From: Patescibacteria group bacterium
GTDB lineage: Bacteria; Patescibacteria; Paceibacteria; UBA6257; 2-01-FULL-56-20
Assembly (NCBI GenBank): GCA_018971305.1
Contig: JAGXBC010000002.1
Span: 1 to 64,000, forward strand
DNA: 64,000 nucleotides
Direction of reading: 5' to 3'
The notes beneath the pieces are model-generated. The model worked only from the letters and a program-made list of their open reading frames with translations. It had not been told where the DNA came from and did not search any database. This document shows, piece by piece, positions 1-8,114 of the stretch; the stretch's first letter is position 1; every line of letters starts with the position of its first letter. A program made the position numbers and the translations under genes.

Positions 1-141
1 CGGAGAATGTACCACCATGTGACCCCGGAAAAGCTGCCGGAATACGTGAGTGAATTCCAGGCCCGTTTTTCCTCACCGGAAATATTCAAAAATCCGAGAT
101 ATTACTTACAAAAAACGTTATCGCTCATACCATTTGACTAG
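1..141 (+). CDS. IS1595-type (ISXO2-like) transposase, C-terminal fragment
   Basis: An open frame enters from the left edge and ends at a TAG at 139-141, giving 46 residues. It reads RRMYHHVTPEKLPEYVSEF and so on. The 'YHHV...L..YV.EF..R' pattern is the usual end of ISXO2-like DDE transposases of the IS1595 family, which cut and join transposon ends. The catalytic residues lie outside the window, so I cannot tell an intact element from a remnant. No terminal inverted repeat is visible in the bases after the stop. The family call rests on a short stretch recognised from memory. Confidence 0.6.
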   Translation, partial: RRMYHHVTPEKLPEYVSEFQARFSSPEIFKNPRYYLQKTLSLIPFD

Positions 142-199
142 CATTACCCTTTAAACGCGACTTGCTTTTAATATCTTTTTGTTATACAATATAAACAGG

Positions 200-484
200 A
201 TGACACAGGAATTAGCCAAACAACTTAAAGACGCCGGTTTCCCTCAGCAGAAATCCGGAAGCGGCGCTTACATTCCTAATCTATCGGAACTTATTTCCGC
301 TTGCGGAAAATATTTCTGGAATTTGCGCCATACGCCAGATGGCAAATGGCTCGCCTCCGCACATTTTACAGCCAAAGACAGCAAAATTCCTTATTACGAA
401 TCCGTAACTTACGACGAAGCCGATGCCGCCGTTGCCGAGCTTTATTTGGCTATGAAGCTTTATGAACGAGAAAATAATAAGTAG
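200..484 (+). CDS. Small hypothetical protein (94 aa), phage-associated type
   Basis: It starts at ATG 200 (MTQELAKQLKDAGF) with AACAGG just before it; a TTG 21 bases upstream in frame is less likely. The opening 'ELAKQLKDAGFPQ', then 'YIPNLSELISACG', then an acidic C-terminus ending in 'AVAELYLAMKLYE', resembles a small hypothetical family often found in phages and CPR genomes. It has no membrane segment, signal peptide or catalytic motif. Its 3' end overlaps the Nudix gene by 23 nt, so the two are probably co-transcribed. Function unknown. Confidence 0.7.
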   Translation: MTQELAKQLKDAGFPQQKSGSGAYIPNLSELISACGKYFWNLRHTPDGKWLASAHFTAKDSKIPYYESVTYDEADAAVAELYLAMKLYERENNK

Positions 485-875
485 TAACCCGGGACAGGCA
501 GTTGCAGTTCTTATAATAACTCCTCAGGGCATTCCCTTGATTCGCGACCCAAAGAAACCTTCTCCGGTTTATTGGAAAGCTCCTGGCGGAAGGGGCAGTG
601 GCGCGGAAAGCGCGGAAGAGGTTGCTTTACGGGAAATCAGAGAAGAAATCGGCATAAAACTTAAGAAAGAAGACCTCTCCGCTATTTATAGGGAAGATAA
701 AGGTTCGCATATATTGACAATGTTCAGGGCAGATTTGCCGGCATTACCGCAGCTTAAGACTCGTGGTGATGAAGGCGAAGAAATTAAAGTTTTCTTACCA
801 AAAGACATAATGTCTATGCCAGATTTTTTTTCTAATCACCGGGCTATTTACGGAAAAATTATCGGGAATCTGTAG
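462..875 (+). CDS. Nudix hydrolase
   Basis: This 137-aa protein is a single Nudix domain. The box GRGSGAESAEEVALREIREE then IGI fits GX5EX7REUXEEXGU exactly, so the metal-binding glutamates are intact and the enzyme should hydrolyse a nucleoside diphosphate linked to some group X. Substrate cannot be read from sequence. The N-terminal strand 'AVAVLIITPQGIPLIRDP' is the usual first beta strand. The ATG at 462 lies inside the upstream gene, so translation is probably coupled. A divergent promoter for ftsH follows. Confidence 0.88.
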   Translation: MNEKIISSNPGQAVAVLIITPQGIPLIRDPKKPSPVYWKAPGGRGSGAESAEEVALREIREEIGIKLKKEDLSAIYREDKGSHILTMFRADLPALPQLKTRGDEGEEIKVFLPKDIMSMPDFFSNHRAIYGKIIGNL

Positions 876-900
876 GCAGCTGCGGTCAATCTGTCGGTCT

Positions 901-929
901 TTGACCACGAGGCGATTTTTTTATAAAGT
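901..929 (+). promoter_or_regulatory. Possible sigma70 promoter for ftsH
   Basis: TTGACC at 901-906 is followed by TATAAA at 922-927 (15-nt spacer) or TAAAGT at 924-929 (17-nt spacer). It lies 20 bases before the ftsH ATG. The -35 is good; the -10 is ambiguous. Confidence 0.4.
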
Positions 930-949
930 AAGATAACGGCTGAATTCGC

Positions 950-2782
950 ATGTCCAACTTCTTTAAAAACCTGACCTGGGCCATCGTAACACTGCTCGTC
1001 ATAGCGGTGGTTTTTTCGTTCTTCTACGAGCCGCAGAAATCTCCTCAGAATTTGAGTTTGAGCGAGCTGGCAGCGAAGGTTGCTTCCGGCGATGTGACGC
1101 AGATAAGAATTAACGGTAACGATCTCAATATAAAACTCAAAGACAACACCGATGCTGTTTCCCAAAAAGAAGATGGCGTGGGATTGGCCGATACTCTGAA
1201 GAATTTCGGCATTGAACCAGCAACTTTGGCCAAGGTGGACGTTGCGGTCGAGTCCCAGTCCGGCTGGCAGTTCTGGGCGGGGATTTTAATCCCGACTCTT
1301 TTGCCGCTTATAATCATAGGCGTAATTTTTTGGCTTATGTTCCGCCAGGCGAAGACTGGAGTGAATCAGGCGTTCAGTTTCGGCCGTTCAAATTTACGCC
1401 TCTCCACATTTAAAGAGCGCATCACATTCAAGGATGTCGCCGGCCTTAAAGAAACAAAAGAAGAACTTGTAGAGGTGGTGGATTTTTTGAAAAATCCTAA
1501 AAAATTTTTGGACTTGGGTGCGCGTATCCCGCGCGGTATTCTGCTTATGGGTCCTCCGGGAACCGGTAAAACTCTTATTGCCCGCGCCGTTGCCGGCGAG
1601 AGTGGCGTGCCTTTCTTTTTTATATCGGCTTCGGAGTTCGTGGAAATGTTCGTTGGTGTCGGCGCTTCGCGTACGCGCGACGCTTTTATGACAGCCAAAA
1701 GGGCCTCCCCATCGATTCTATTTATTGACGAAATAGACGCTGTCGGCCGCCAGCGCGGCGCCGGTTTGGGCGGAGGCAACGACGAGCGCGAGCAGACATT
1801 AAATCAAATACTTGTGGAATTGGACGGATTTGATCGTGATACGCGCGTGATAGTTCTTGCGGCTACAAATCGCCCCGATATTTTAGACCCCGCTCTTTTG
1901 AGACCCGGCAGATTTGATAGGCGTGTTATTTTGGACCTACCAGATATTAACGACAGAGAAGCAATATTGAAAATCCATAGTGAGGGCAAGCCACTGGACC
2001 CGAAAGTAGATTTGAGAAAAGTTGCCGTGCGTACGCCGGGATTCTCCGGAGCTGACTTGGCTAACCTGATGAACGAAGCGGCAATCCTCGCCGCACGCCG
2101 TGGGAAAAAAGTCGCGACACAGGACGAGCTTTTTGAATCGGTAGAGAAAGTTATTCTGGGGCCGGAGCGGAAGAGCCGGGTCATTTCTCTTAAAGAAAAG
2201 GAAATTACTGCCTATCACGAAGGAGGACACGCGCTTGTCGCTGCTTCTCTCAAAAATGCGGACACCGTGCAGAAGGTTTCCATTATCAGTCGCGGCTTCG
2301 CCGGTGGCTACACGATGAAATTACCGTTGGAAGAAGAACATTTGCGGACGCGGAAACAGTTTTTGACGGATTTAGCTACGATGCTAGGCGGTTATGCCTC
2401 GGAAAAATTAACCTTCGGGGATGTGACTAACGGCGCTTCCAATGACTTGAAGCAGGCCTCCGAATTAGCCCGCAAGCTGGTTACAAAATACGGCATGAGC
2501 GAAAAACTCGGGCCGCAGACATTCGGCAATACCGAAGAAATGGTGTTTCTCGGCAGAGAAATTTCCACGGAAAAAAATTATTCCGAAAAAATAGCAGAGG
2601 AAATAGACAGCGAAGTTAACGGCTTAATAAATAAAGCCCATCAGATCGCTAACAAAGTATTGAGCAGTCATAAAAACGTTTTGCAGGCGATAGCTAAAAA
2701 ACTGATGGAAAAAGAAACATTGGAACACGAGGATTTCTATGCGGTTTTGAAGCCGTTCAAGATAAAACCGATGGCGGTTTAA
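950..2782 (+). CDS. ftsH: ATP-dependent zinc metalloprotease FtsH
   Basis: FtsH is a membrane-anchored AAA+ protease that unfolds and degrades membrane and regulatory proteins as a hexamer. The 610-aa length is normal. Residues 8-26 and about 110-130 are two membrane segments flanking a small periplasmic domain. The AAA domain has Walker A GPPGTGKT (201-208), Walker B ILFIDEID, and the second region of homology ending in RPGRFDR. The M41 peptidase zinc motif HEGGH is at 423-427. The frame is intact. The chosen ATG gives an N-terminus that reaches directly into the first membrane helix. A hairpin terminator follows the stop, so the gene is likely transcribed alone. Confidence 0.98.
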   Translation: MSNFFKNLTWAIVTLLVIAVVFSFFYEPQKSPQNLSLSELAAKVASGDVTQIRINGNDLNIKLKDNTDAVSQKEDGVGLADTLKNFGIEPATLAKVDVAVESQSGWQFWAGILIPTLLPLIIIGVIFWLMFRQAKTGVNQAFSFGRSNLRLSTFKERITFKDVAGLKETKEELVEVVDFLKNPKKFLDLGARIPRGILLMGPPGTGKTLIARAVAGESGVPFFFISASEFVEMFVGVGASRTRDAFMTAKRASPSILFIDEIDAVGRQRGAGLGGGNDEREQTLNQILVELDGFDRDTRVIVLAATNRPDILDPALLRPGRFDRRVILDLPDINDREAILKIHSEGKPLDPKVDLRKVAVRTPGFSGADLANLMNEAAILAARRGKKVATQDELFESVEKVILGPERKSRVISLKEKEITAYHEGGHALVAASLKNADTVQKVSIISRGFAGGYTMKLPLEEEHLRTRKQFLTDLATMLGGYASEKLTFGDVTNGASNDLKQASELARKLVTKYGMSEKLGPQTFGNTEEMVFLGREISTEKNYSEKIAEEIDSEVNGLINKAHQIANKVLSSHKNVLQAIAKKLMEKETLEHEDFYAVLKPFKIKPMAV

Positions 2783-2783
2783 T

Positions 2784-2811
2784 AAAAAATAGTCCGAATG
2801 GGCTATTTTTT
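2784..2811 (+). terminator. Rho-independent terminator after ftsH
   Basis: AAAAAATAGTCC pairs with GGGCTATTTTTT around a GAAT loop, one T-G wobble, ending in a T run. It lies directly after the ftsH stop. The A-rich left arm also makes it usable by the leftward gene at 2824. Confidence 0.85.
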
Positions 2812-2823
2812 ATTCTGGGCAAT

Positions 2824-3042
2824 CTACATTATTTTCTTGTTTAATTTTATAAGCTCGCTTGATGCCGAAATAATAAAAACTATCTGGAGGATAATAAAGA
2901 TAATATTGCCGATGTTTATACTGTAGGCCAGAAGAAAAATACCGCCAACAATAAACAGGACATCCTGCTTTCTTTCGTCACGTATCCAGATAGCAATAGA
3001 TGCGGCTATAAGACCCAATGTACCTAAGAATGTGAATATCAT
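2824..3042 (-). CDS. Small multi-pass membrane protein, unknown function
   Basis: This 72-aa protein is almost entirely hydrophobic. Three membrane segments are likely: residues 2-20, 28-42 and 45-62, separated by the charged loop RDERKQD at 21-27. The C-terminus ELIKLNKKIM is basic. It ends against the ftsH terminator and begins just left of two inverted repeats and tRNA-Ile. I do not recognise the family. The even hydrophobic pattern and the charged loop favour a real gene over chance. Confidence 0.6.
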   Translation of the reverse strand: MIFTFLGTLGLIAASIAIWIRDERKQDVLFIVGGIFLLAYSINIGNIIFIILQIVFIISASSELIKLNKKIM

Positions 3043-3072
3043 TACGTGAAAGATGTTTGCGATTTTATGGTC

Positions 3073-3094
3073 TGTCCCGCCAGTTGGCGGGACA
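3073..3094. repeat. Perfect 9-bp inverted repeat (TGTCCCGCC / GGCGGGACA)
   Basis: TGTCCCGCC at 3073-3081 and GGCGGGACA at 3086-3094 flank a 4-base AGTT loop. The hairpin is far more GC-rich than its surroundings and has no T tract on either side, so it is not a standard terminator. From memory, similar palindromes recur in Parcubacteria intergenic regions. Confidence 0.8.
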
Positions 3095-3096
3095 TA

Positions 3097-3130
3097 AGAT
3101 TTTGTAACGTGTTAAGCACTAACAAAATCT
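3097..3130. repeat. Inverted repeat AGATTTTGT ... ACAAAATCT downstream of tRNA-Ile
   Basis: Nine-base arms at 3097-3105 and 3122-3130 enclose 16 bases. It lies just after the 3' end of the leftward tRNA-Ile gene and next to the GC-rich hairpin at 3073. It may help end or process the tRNA transcript, but it lacks a T tail. Confidence 0.6.
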
Positions 3131-3134
3131 AATG

Positions 3135-3206
3135 TGGGCGCGGGAGGATTCGAACCTCCAACCTGCCGTGTATAAGACGGATGCTCTGCCGTTGAGCTAC
3201 GCGCCC
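3135..3206 (-). tRNA. tRNA-Ile, anticodon UAU
   Basis: The reverse strand folds into a 72-nt cloverleaf: acceptor GGGCGCG/CGCGCCC, D stem GCTC/GAGC with a 7-nt loop, anticodon loop CTTATAC, T arm GGAGG-TTCGAAT-CCTCC, discriminator A73. The middle of the anticodon loop is TAT, which reads AUA (Ile). The first anticodon-stem pair (27-43) is a T-C mismatch; the other four pairs are good. CCA is not encoded. Most bacteria read AUA with a lysidine-modified CAU tRNA, so a direct UAU anticodon is notable. Confidence 0.85.
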
Positions 3207-3261
3207 GGCAACAAATAAATCATATTCCAATTCTCTCGCTCCTGCCAGTACTAAGACCTTT

Positions 3262-3861
3262 TTATTGTTTTACAATGCTATCAAATCTATCCATCGCCTG
3301 GGTTGCTTGGTTATTGAAGTTGTTTATGGCGCGTACTTCGGAATTAATTTGGTCAACGAGATTTGTAATATCATTATTGTCATACTTGCTTCCCGTGAAG
3401 TGGTTGCGTAGCGTATCCAAGAGCTGGCCAAGATAACCGCTGTAGTTTATAAGGCGGCTGATTAATGCCAGACGGTTGGAGATAGCTTCCAGAGCCGCCT
3501 GTCTTGCTTCCAGGGAGTCAATATCGGAAAGAGATTTAGTCATCACCTCTATCTGCGACGAAAGTTCAACGGCTTGGTCACGAATCTGCTGGCTTTGCTT
3601 GATTACATCCGTTGTCATATTAAGCGCATCCGTATAACTGCCACGGTTGTCCAGTTCGTTTATTTTTGATAAGTCCAGTACCGATTGATTGGATAAGTTG
3701 ACTATATTTTGTGAGATGAGCGCTCCCTGGAGACGGGCATCTGTAAAGTCCTGGGGGATAGTCCCGGGTTTCCAAAAAATCCGGTCCAACGCGTAACCTC
3801 CGCCTCCGATCACGAAGACGACAGCCATTATTATTACTAAACGCTTGTAAGAAGTAGACAT
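3262..3861 (-). CDS. Membrane-anchored helical protein, unknown function
   Basis: The 199-aa protein begins MSTSYKR followed by one membrane helix (about residues 8-25, VIIMAVVFVIGGGGYAL). The rest is predicted to be extracytoplasmic and almost wholly alpha-helical, rich in Leu, Ile, Asn, Gln and Ser, for example in the regions 45-120 and 150-195. There is no cysteine, enzyme motif or repeat that I can name. It sits between two tRNA genes with no close neighbour on its strand. Function unknown. Confidence 0.75.
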   Translation of the reverse strand: MSTSYKRLVIIMAVVFVIGGGGYALDRIFWKPGTIPQDFTDARLQGALISQNIVNLSNQSVLDLSKINELDNRGSYTDALNMTTDVIKQSQQIRDQAVELSSQIEVMTKSLSDIDSLEARQAALEAISNRLALISRLINYSGYLGQLLDTLRNHFTGSKYDNNDITNLVDQINSEVRAINNFNNQATQAMDRFDSIVKQ

Positions 3862-3999
3862 TCTTTTTATAAGATACTTTTACCAAATTATAGTTGAGTA
3901 TGCAATAGTTGGCTTGAGCATTTATTACAGAGAATATAGAATAAAGCAGATAAGCCCACTTTATAAATACGGGATTGATTGGGTTTTAATTACATAACT

Positions 4000-4070
4000 G
4001 CGGGTATCGTATAATGGCATTACCTCAGCTTTCCAAGCTGATGACAGGGGTTCGATTCCCCTTACCCGCT
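4000..4070 (+). tRNA. tRNA-Gly, anticodon UCC
   Basis: A 71-nt cloverleaf: acceptor GCGGGTA/TACCCGC, anticodon arm CAGCT-TTCCAAG with TCC in the loop, T arm AGGGG-TTCGATT-CCCCT, discriminator T70. The anticodon reads GGA. CCA is not encoded (CAC follows). Confidence 0.95.
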
Positions 4071-4160
4071 CACCTTTATGTATTACGTTTATATCTTGGC
4101 GAATCACAGAAGAAGACAATCGGATTTATCGGAATTAAATGTCTCCTGTGCGAGATTAAG

Positions 4161-4200
4161 AAGCCAGAACTATTGTTCTGGCTTATCTATTTTTTATTAG
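4161..4200 (+). terminator. Rho-independent terminator downstream of tRNA-Gly
   Basis: AAGCCAGAAC (4161-4170) pairs perfectly with GTTCTGGCTT (4175-4184) around TATT, followed by ATCTATTTTTTATT. About 90 bases separate it from the tRNA 3' end, and the bases between hold nothing recognisable. Confidence 0.85.
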
Positions 4201-4307
4201 CCGTGTTTCTTGCCAACAATCCTTTTCCGATGATAGAATCTGCAGAGTTATTATTGGGTTGTCAGGCCGAACCCAGATAGTCCGGATACAAGGAGGATTA
4301 ATCTGAT

Positions 4308-4820
4308 ATGGATTCTTCCAAAAAGTTTTCGGAAGACGATATAGTAAGATTTCTCGATGGATTAATCTTGAACGGCGTGAAACTTACTCCGTCTATCGTA
4401 GGTAAGAGATGCTTTTCTATATGGAAGCTATTCGCGAAATACGAGACATACCGTTTCTATCCCCTGGACTACCGGCAATTCCATTTTTTTATCTATCGGC
4501 TCTTTGGAATGTCTGTCCCGACCGACAATGACGACGAGAGGTTGATGGTGTGGCCGACCTTAAAAGATCTGCGCAACCGTTATTGGGCATTAGCATTGGC
4601 CAACCATCCCGACCGTTGCCTCGGTAATAAAATGGCAGAAAGATTGTCCCACGCAAAAACCGAATTTATTAAGCAGTCCTACGAGTTGATTCTGAATAGG
4701 CGAAGATATTTGAATTTTCATCTATATCTTCCATTGCCGAGCCGTATATCAAATTTCAGAAAACTTTCTAAGAATTTGCCCGAAATTACCCGCGCAGATA
4801 ATAGCGCGCTATCCTTGTAG
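4308..4820 (+). CDS. J-domain-like protein
   Basis: The 170-aa protein carries a probable DnaJ-type J domain at about residues 84-135: a helix 'LRNRYWALALAN', the HPD tripeptide at 100-102, then 'FIKQSYELILNRRR', which matches the helix III/IV pattern. J domains stimulate Hsp70 (DnaK) ATPase. The first 80 residues are unlike known J-protein parts, and the Gly/Phe and zinc regions of DnaJ are absent. A strong AGGAGG lies 11 bases before the ATG, unusual among its neighbours. It lies between two terminators, so it is probably monocistronic. Confidence 0.75.
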   Translation: MDSSKKFSEDDIVRFLDGLILNGVKLTPSIVGKRCFSIWKLFAKYETYRFYPLDYRQFHFFIYRLFGMSVPTDNDDERLMVWPTLKDLRNRYWALALANHPDRCLGNKMAERLSHAKTEFIKQSYELILNRRRYLNFHLYLPLPSRISNFRKLSKNLPEITRADNSALSL

Positions 4821-4848
4821 CCCCCATGCATAAAGTGGGGGTTTTATT
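4821..4848 (+). terminator. Rho-independent terminator
   Basis: CCCCCA (4821-4826) pairs with TGGGGG (4836-4841), followed by TTTTATTT. It starts directly after the stop of the J-domain gene. The roughly 280 AT-rich bases between it and RNase Y show no gene. Confidence 0.85.
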
Positions 4849-5128
4849 TCTGCGGATTTTAACATGGTGAATTATGGGTGTGAAATAATAATATCCCCGA
4901 TTTGTATCAATATTTAGGCATTATTGCTGTAAATTATGCCACCCCCGACCGCCTTATCGGCATTGACGGATACGCCACATAGGTATATAATTTTATAAAT
5001 AATTAAAAGTCACTAAGCATAAACTTTCCTAAAAAACTCATTAAGGGTAATCGCCAAGTATACCGATTGGACATTACATAGCGTGATTACTCTAAAAAAT
5101 ATTATGAAGAATTTAGGGATATATTCAA

Positions 5129-6649
5129 ATGATAACTACGGCACTTATCGCAGCCGGGCTTTTGCTTGGGTTTGCGGCAGGATACTTAGTAAGAAGGTTT
5201 TGGGCTGCTAAAAAATTAGGTTCTCTTGAAGAGCGCGTAAGGAGGGCAAGCGAAGAGGCTGAGACGAAGGCGAAGGAGATTCTATTAGAGGCCAAGGACA
5301 AAGCGGCCACACTTTTGGTTGATTTCAAGAAAGAGGAAAAGGATAGAAGGAAAGAGATTGAAGTCGTGGAGTCGCGTCTTACTCGGCGCGAAGACGAATT
5401 GGAGAAAAAAACTTCTGCGATTAAAACGGAAGAGGGCTCACTGAAGCGTAAGGAAGAGGAATTACAGGTTAAAATAGGAGAAATCAAGTCCTCGGAGGAA
5501 AAAGTCCGGGAGAAATTGGAAAAAGTCAGCGGTTTCTCCGCCGATAAGGCCAAGGAGGAGCTATTCAACCAGATCAAGGAAAAGCACAATGACGACCTGG
5601 CCCGTTTGATAGAGAAAATAGAAAAAGAAGGCGACGAGGAGATAGAGAAGAAGTCCATGGCCATAATCACTACTGCAATGCAACGCTACGCGCGTTCGCA
5701 TGTCGCCGAAATTACGACAACAGTTTTCCCGCTGGCTGACGAAGAGCTGAAGGGTAAAATAATCGGCCGTGAAGGAAGAAATGTCAGAGCCTTAGAGCGT
5801 GCTACCGGAGTGGAATTCGTTATAGACGAGACGCCGGATAGCGTGATAATCTCCTCGTTTGACCCTTACCGCAGGGAAATAGCGCGAATGGCTTTGGATA
5901 AGCTGATAAAAGACGGTAGGATACAACCGGCAAAAATTGAAGAAAAAGTTGAAGAGGCGAAAGAAGAAATCGCCAAGCGTACGCAGGAAATAGGAGAATC
6001 ATCCGCCCAAGACTTAGGGATTTTTGACCTACCAAAAGAAATTCTGCAGCTTATTGGCCGTCTTCATTTCCGCACGAGTTACGGGCAGAATGTTCTTACC
6101 CACTCCGTGGAGATGGCTTACGTTGCAGGAATGCTTGCGGCAGAACTTGGGTTGAACGTTGATGTGGCGAAGCGCGGAGCTCTTTTGCACGACATCGGCA
6201 AAGCGATAGACCAAGAAGTTGAAGGTACGCATGTTGAACTTGGCCGCAAAATTCTGAAGAAGTACAGTATTAATGAAAAAGTGATTGAGGCAATGCAGTC
6301 GCATCACGAAGATTATCCTTATGCCATCCCCGAGGCCTACGTGGTTACGGCTGCGGATATTCTCTCAGCTGCTAGGCCCGGAGCGCGCCGTGGAACAATA
6401 GAAAGTTATATAAAACGTCTTGGCGACCTGGAAAAGATAGCCATGGAATTCCCGGGGGTAAAAAGCGCCTACGCTATTTCTGCCGGCAGAGAACTTAGGG
6501 TGTTCGTTGTTCCCGAAAAGATTGACGATTTTCGCGCCCTGGAATTGGCCAGAGAAATCGCCAATAAAGTCCAGTCCGAATTGAAATACCCCGGAGAGAT
6601 AAAGGTCAACGTTATCAGAGAAATAAGAGCCGTAGAATACGCCAGATAG
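5129..6649 (+). CDS. rny: Ribonuclease Y
   Basis: RNase Y is a membrane-tethered endoribonuclease that starts mRNA decay in bacteria without RNase E. The 506-aa layout is complete: N-terminal membrane helix (about 3-20), a long highly charged coiled coil (about 30-180), a KH RNA-binding domain with GKIIGREGRN at about 208-217, and an HD domain with the catalytic HD at 354-355 (HDIGKAID). Length and domain order match the family. The gene stands alone between the J-domain gene and the polysaccharide locus. Confidence 0.97.
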   Translation: MITTALIAAGLLLGFAAGYLVRRFWAAKKLGSLEERVRRASEEAETKAKEILLEAKDKAATLLVDFKKEEKDRRKEIEVVESRLTRREDELEKKTSAIKTEEGSLKRKEEELQVKIGEIKSSEEKVREKLEKVSGFSADKAKEELFNQIKEKHNDDLARLIEKIEKEGDEEIEKKSMAIITTAMQRYARSHVAEITTTVFPLADEELKGKIIGREGRNVRALERATGVEFVIDETPDSVIISSFDPYRREIARMALDKLIKDGRIQPAKIEEKVEEAKEEIAKRTQEIGESSAQDLGIFDLPKEILQLIGRLHFRTSYGQNVLTHSVEMAYVAGMLAAELGLNVDVAKRGALLHDIGKAIDQEVEGTHVELGRKILKKYSINEKVIEAMQSHHEDYPYAIPEAYVVTAADILSAARPGARRGTIESYIKRLGDLEKIAMEFPGVKSAYAISAGRELRVFVVPEKIDDFRALELAREIANKVQSELKYPGEIKVNVIREIRAVEYAR

Positions 6650-6710
6650 AGATAAATGTTACAATAAACTGACGTGTATTTTCGGAACATTAACCAGGCG
6701 CTAAAATAAA

Positions 6711-8114
6711 ATGCTTCTCAAACTTTCAAAATTTTTTCTTTATGCTTCCGTTTTCTGCGTGCTAATCGTAATGACCTCGGCATTTTTTCCGTTCATCGGA
6801 GGCAAGGATTATTTTTTCAGATTATCGGTTGAACTGGCGTTGATATTCTTTGTTCTTTGGTGGGCTTTTGAGGCGGCGAACAGAGAGGTTCGTGGCCGTT
6901 TTTTGGAGGTGGTGAAAACCCCGATATTCATAGCAGTTTCCTTTTTTGTTGTCGCCGTAATGCTTTCGACAATTTTCGCTTACGACCCTCATGCTGCTTT
7001 TTGGTCCAACTACGAGCGAGGAGAAGGAGCGTTCCAGATGCTTCATTACTATGTATTTTTCGTGCTTCTCGCGATGTTTTTCAAAGATCGTTCCAGTTGG
7101 CGGAAATTGTTCGGATTTTCTTTGATTGCTGCTGCGGGAATGGTTCTATATGGGCTTTTCGCCAACCTTGGCTGGGCTAATAATTTTATAAGCCCTTATC
7201 AGGGTGGTACTGTTCCCCTTACTTGGTGGGGTAAGCTTGTCGAAGGTCGTTTTGAAGGTTCGCTCGGTAATCCCGCTTATGTCGCCCCCTATTTGCTTTT
7301 CGCAATGTTCTACGCGGCCTATCTTTGGGCCGACGGCAAATTCAAAAATAAATTATTGGCCGGGGTTGGTTATGCCGCACTCATCGCCACATATTTATTT
7401 TTCTTTGTTTTGAGCGAGACCAGGGGAGCGTTTATCGGTTTGGGCGTCGGCGTGTTTGCCTTTCTCATATATCTCGCGTTTTCCCGAGCAGCCTGGAGGA
7501 AGTGGCTTGTCCCGACCTTTATTGTTCTCGCTATCGCCGGCGGATTGTTAATACACGAACGGAATTCCGTTTGGCTGAAGAAATTGCCAGGCGGCCGTTT
7601 ATTTGACGTCGCTCTCTCAGATCAAACTGTGCAGACGCGTCTTTGGACTTGGGGCTCTGCTATTAAAGGCTTTGAAGAGCGCCCGATCTTTGGCTGGGGA
7701 CTGGAGAATTTTAGCAATGTTTTTGATAAATATTTTGACCCGCGCCACTTTGTTCCCGGGCAGAACACGGAAACATGGTTTGATAGGGCCCATAATATCT
7801 ATTTCGATTATTTGGTGGAAACGGGAATTCTGGGGTTGGTCAGCTATCTCGGAATCTATACGGCTATCTTTTGGCAATTTTTCCGTAAGCGTTCGGCTTC
7901 CGAATCTAATGCCAGCATGTCGGATAGCAAGCATAAGCAGTCCGTGGCGGGCCATGGCAGGTCTGTCATGAAAAACGCCCTCTTATTTTCCCTTCTTGTC
8001 GCTTATCTGGTCCAGGGGCTGGCAATTTTTGATGTCCTGCCTATGTACATAAATCTCTTCATGGTCTTTGCATTCAGTAATTATTATTTATACGGCAATG
8101 AACATCATCAATAA
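6711..8114 (+). CDS. O-antigen ligase / polymerase family membrane protein (Wzy_C)
   Basis: The 467-aa protein has about ten to twelve membrane segments. The large external loop contains 'LSETRGAFIGL' before it and 'RLWTWGSAIKGFEERPIFGWG...H(N)IYFDYLVETGILGLV' after it, the hallmark of the WaaL/Wzy_C family, which polymerises or transfers undecaprenyl-linked glycans. The conserved external Arg and His are visible. Its stop overlaps the start of the next gene by 17 nt, so the two should be translated together. Ligase and polymerase cannot be separated by sequence alone. Confidence 0.88.
   Translation: MLLKLSKFFLYASVFCVLIVMTSAFFPFIGGKDYFFRLSVELALIFFVLWWAFEAANREVRGRFLEVVKTPIFIAVSFFVVAVMLSTIFAYDPHAAFWSNYERGEGAFQMLHYYVFFVLLAMFFKDRSSWRKLFGFSLIAAAGMVLYGLFANLGWANNFISPYQGGTVPLTWWGKLVEGRFEGSLGNPAYVAPYLLFAMFYAAYLWADGKFKNKLLAGVGYAALIATYLFFFVLSETRGAFIGLGVGVFAFLIYLAFSRAAWRKWLVPTFIVLAIAGGLLIHERNSVWLKKLPGGRLFDVALSDQTVQTRLWTWGSAIKGFEERPIFGWGLENFSNVFDKYFDPRHFVPGQNTETWFDRAHNIYFDYLVETGILGLVSYLGIYTAIFWQFFRKRSASESNASMSDSKHKQSVAGHGRSVMKNALLFSLLVAYLVQGLAIFDVLPMYINLFMVFAFSNYYLYGNEHHQ

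Noticed and set aside
848..1165. Leftward open frame across the start of ftsH
   Set aside because: It lies opposite ftsH and its promoter and has no family features.
4014..4280. Rightward 88-codon open frame starting inside tRNA-Gly
   Set aside because: It begins in the tRNA and runs through the terminator hairpin at 4161; no coding character.
5125..5670. 181-codon leftward frame opposite RNase Y
   Set aside because: Its Ser/Phe-rich sequence is the complement of the charged coiled coil of RNase Y.
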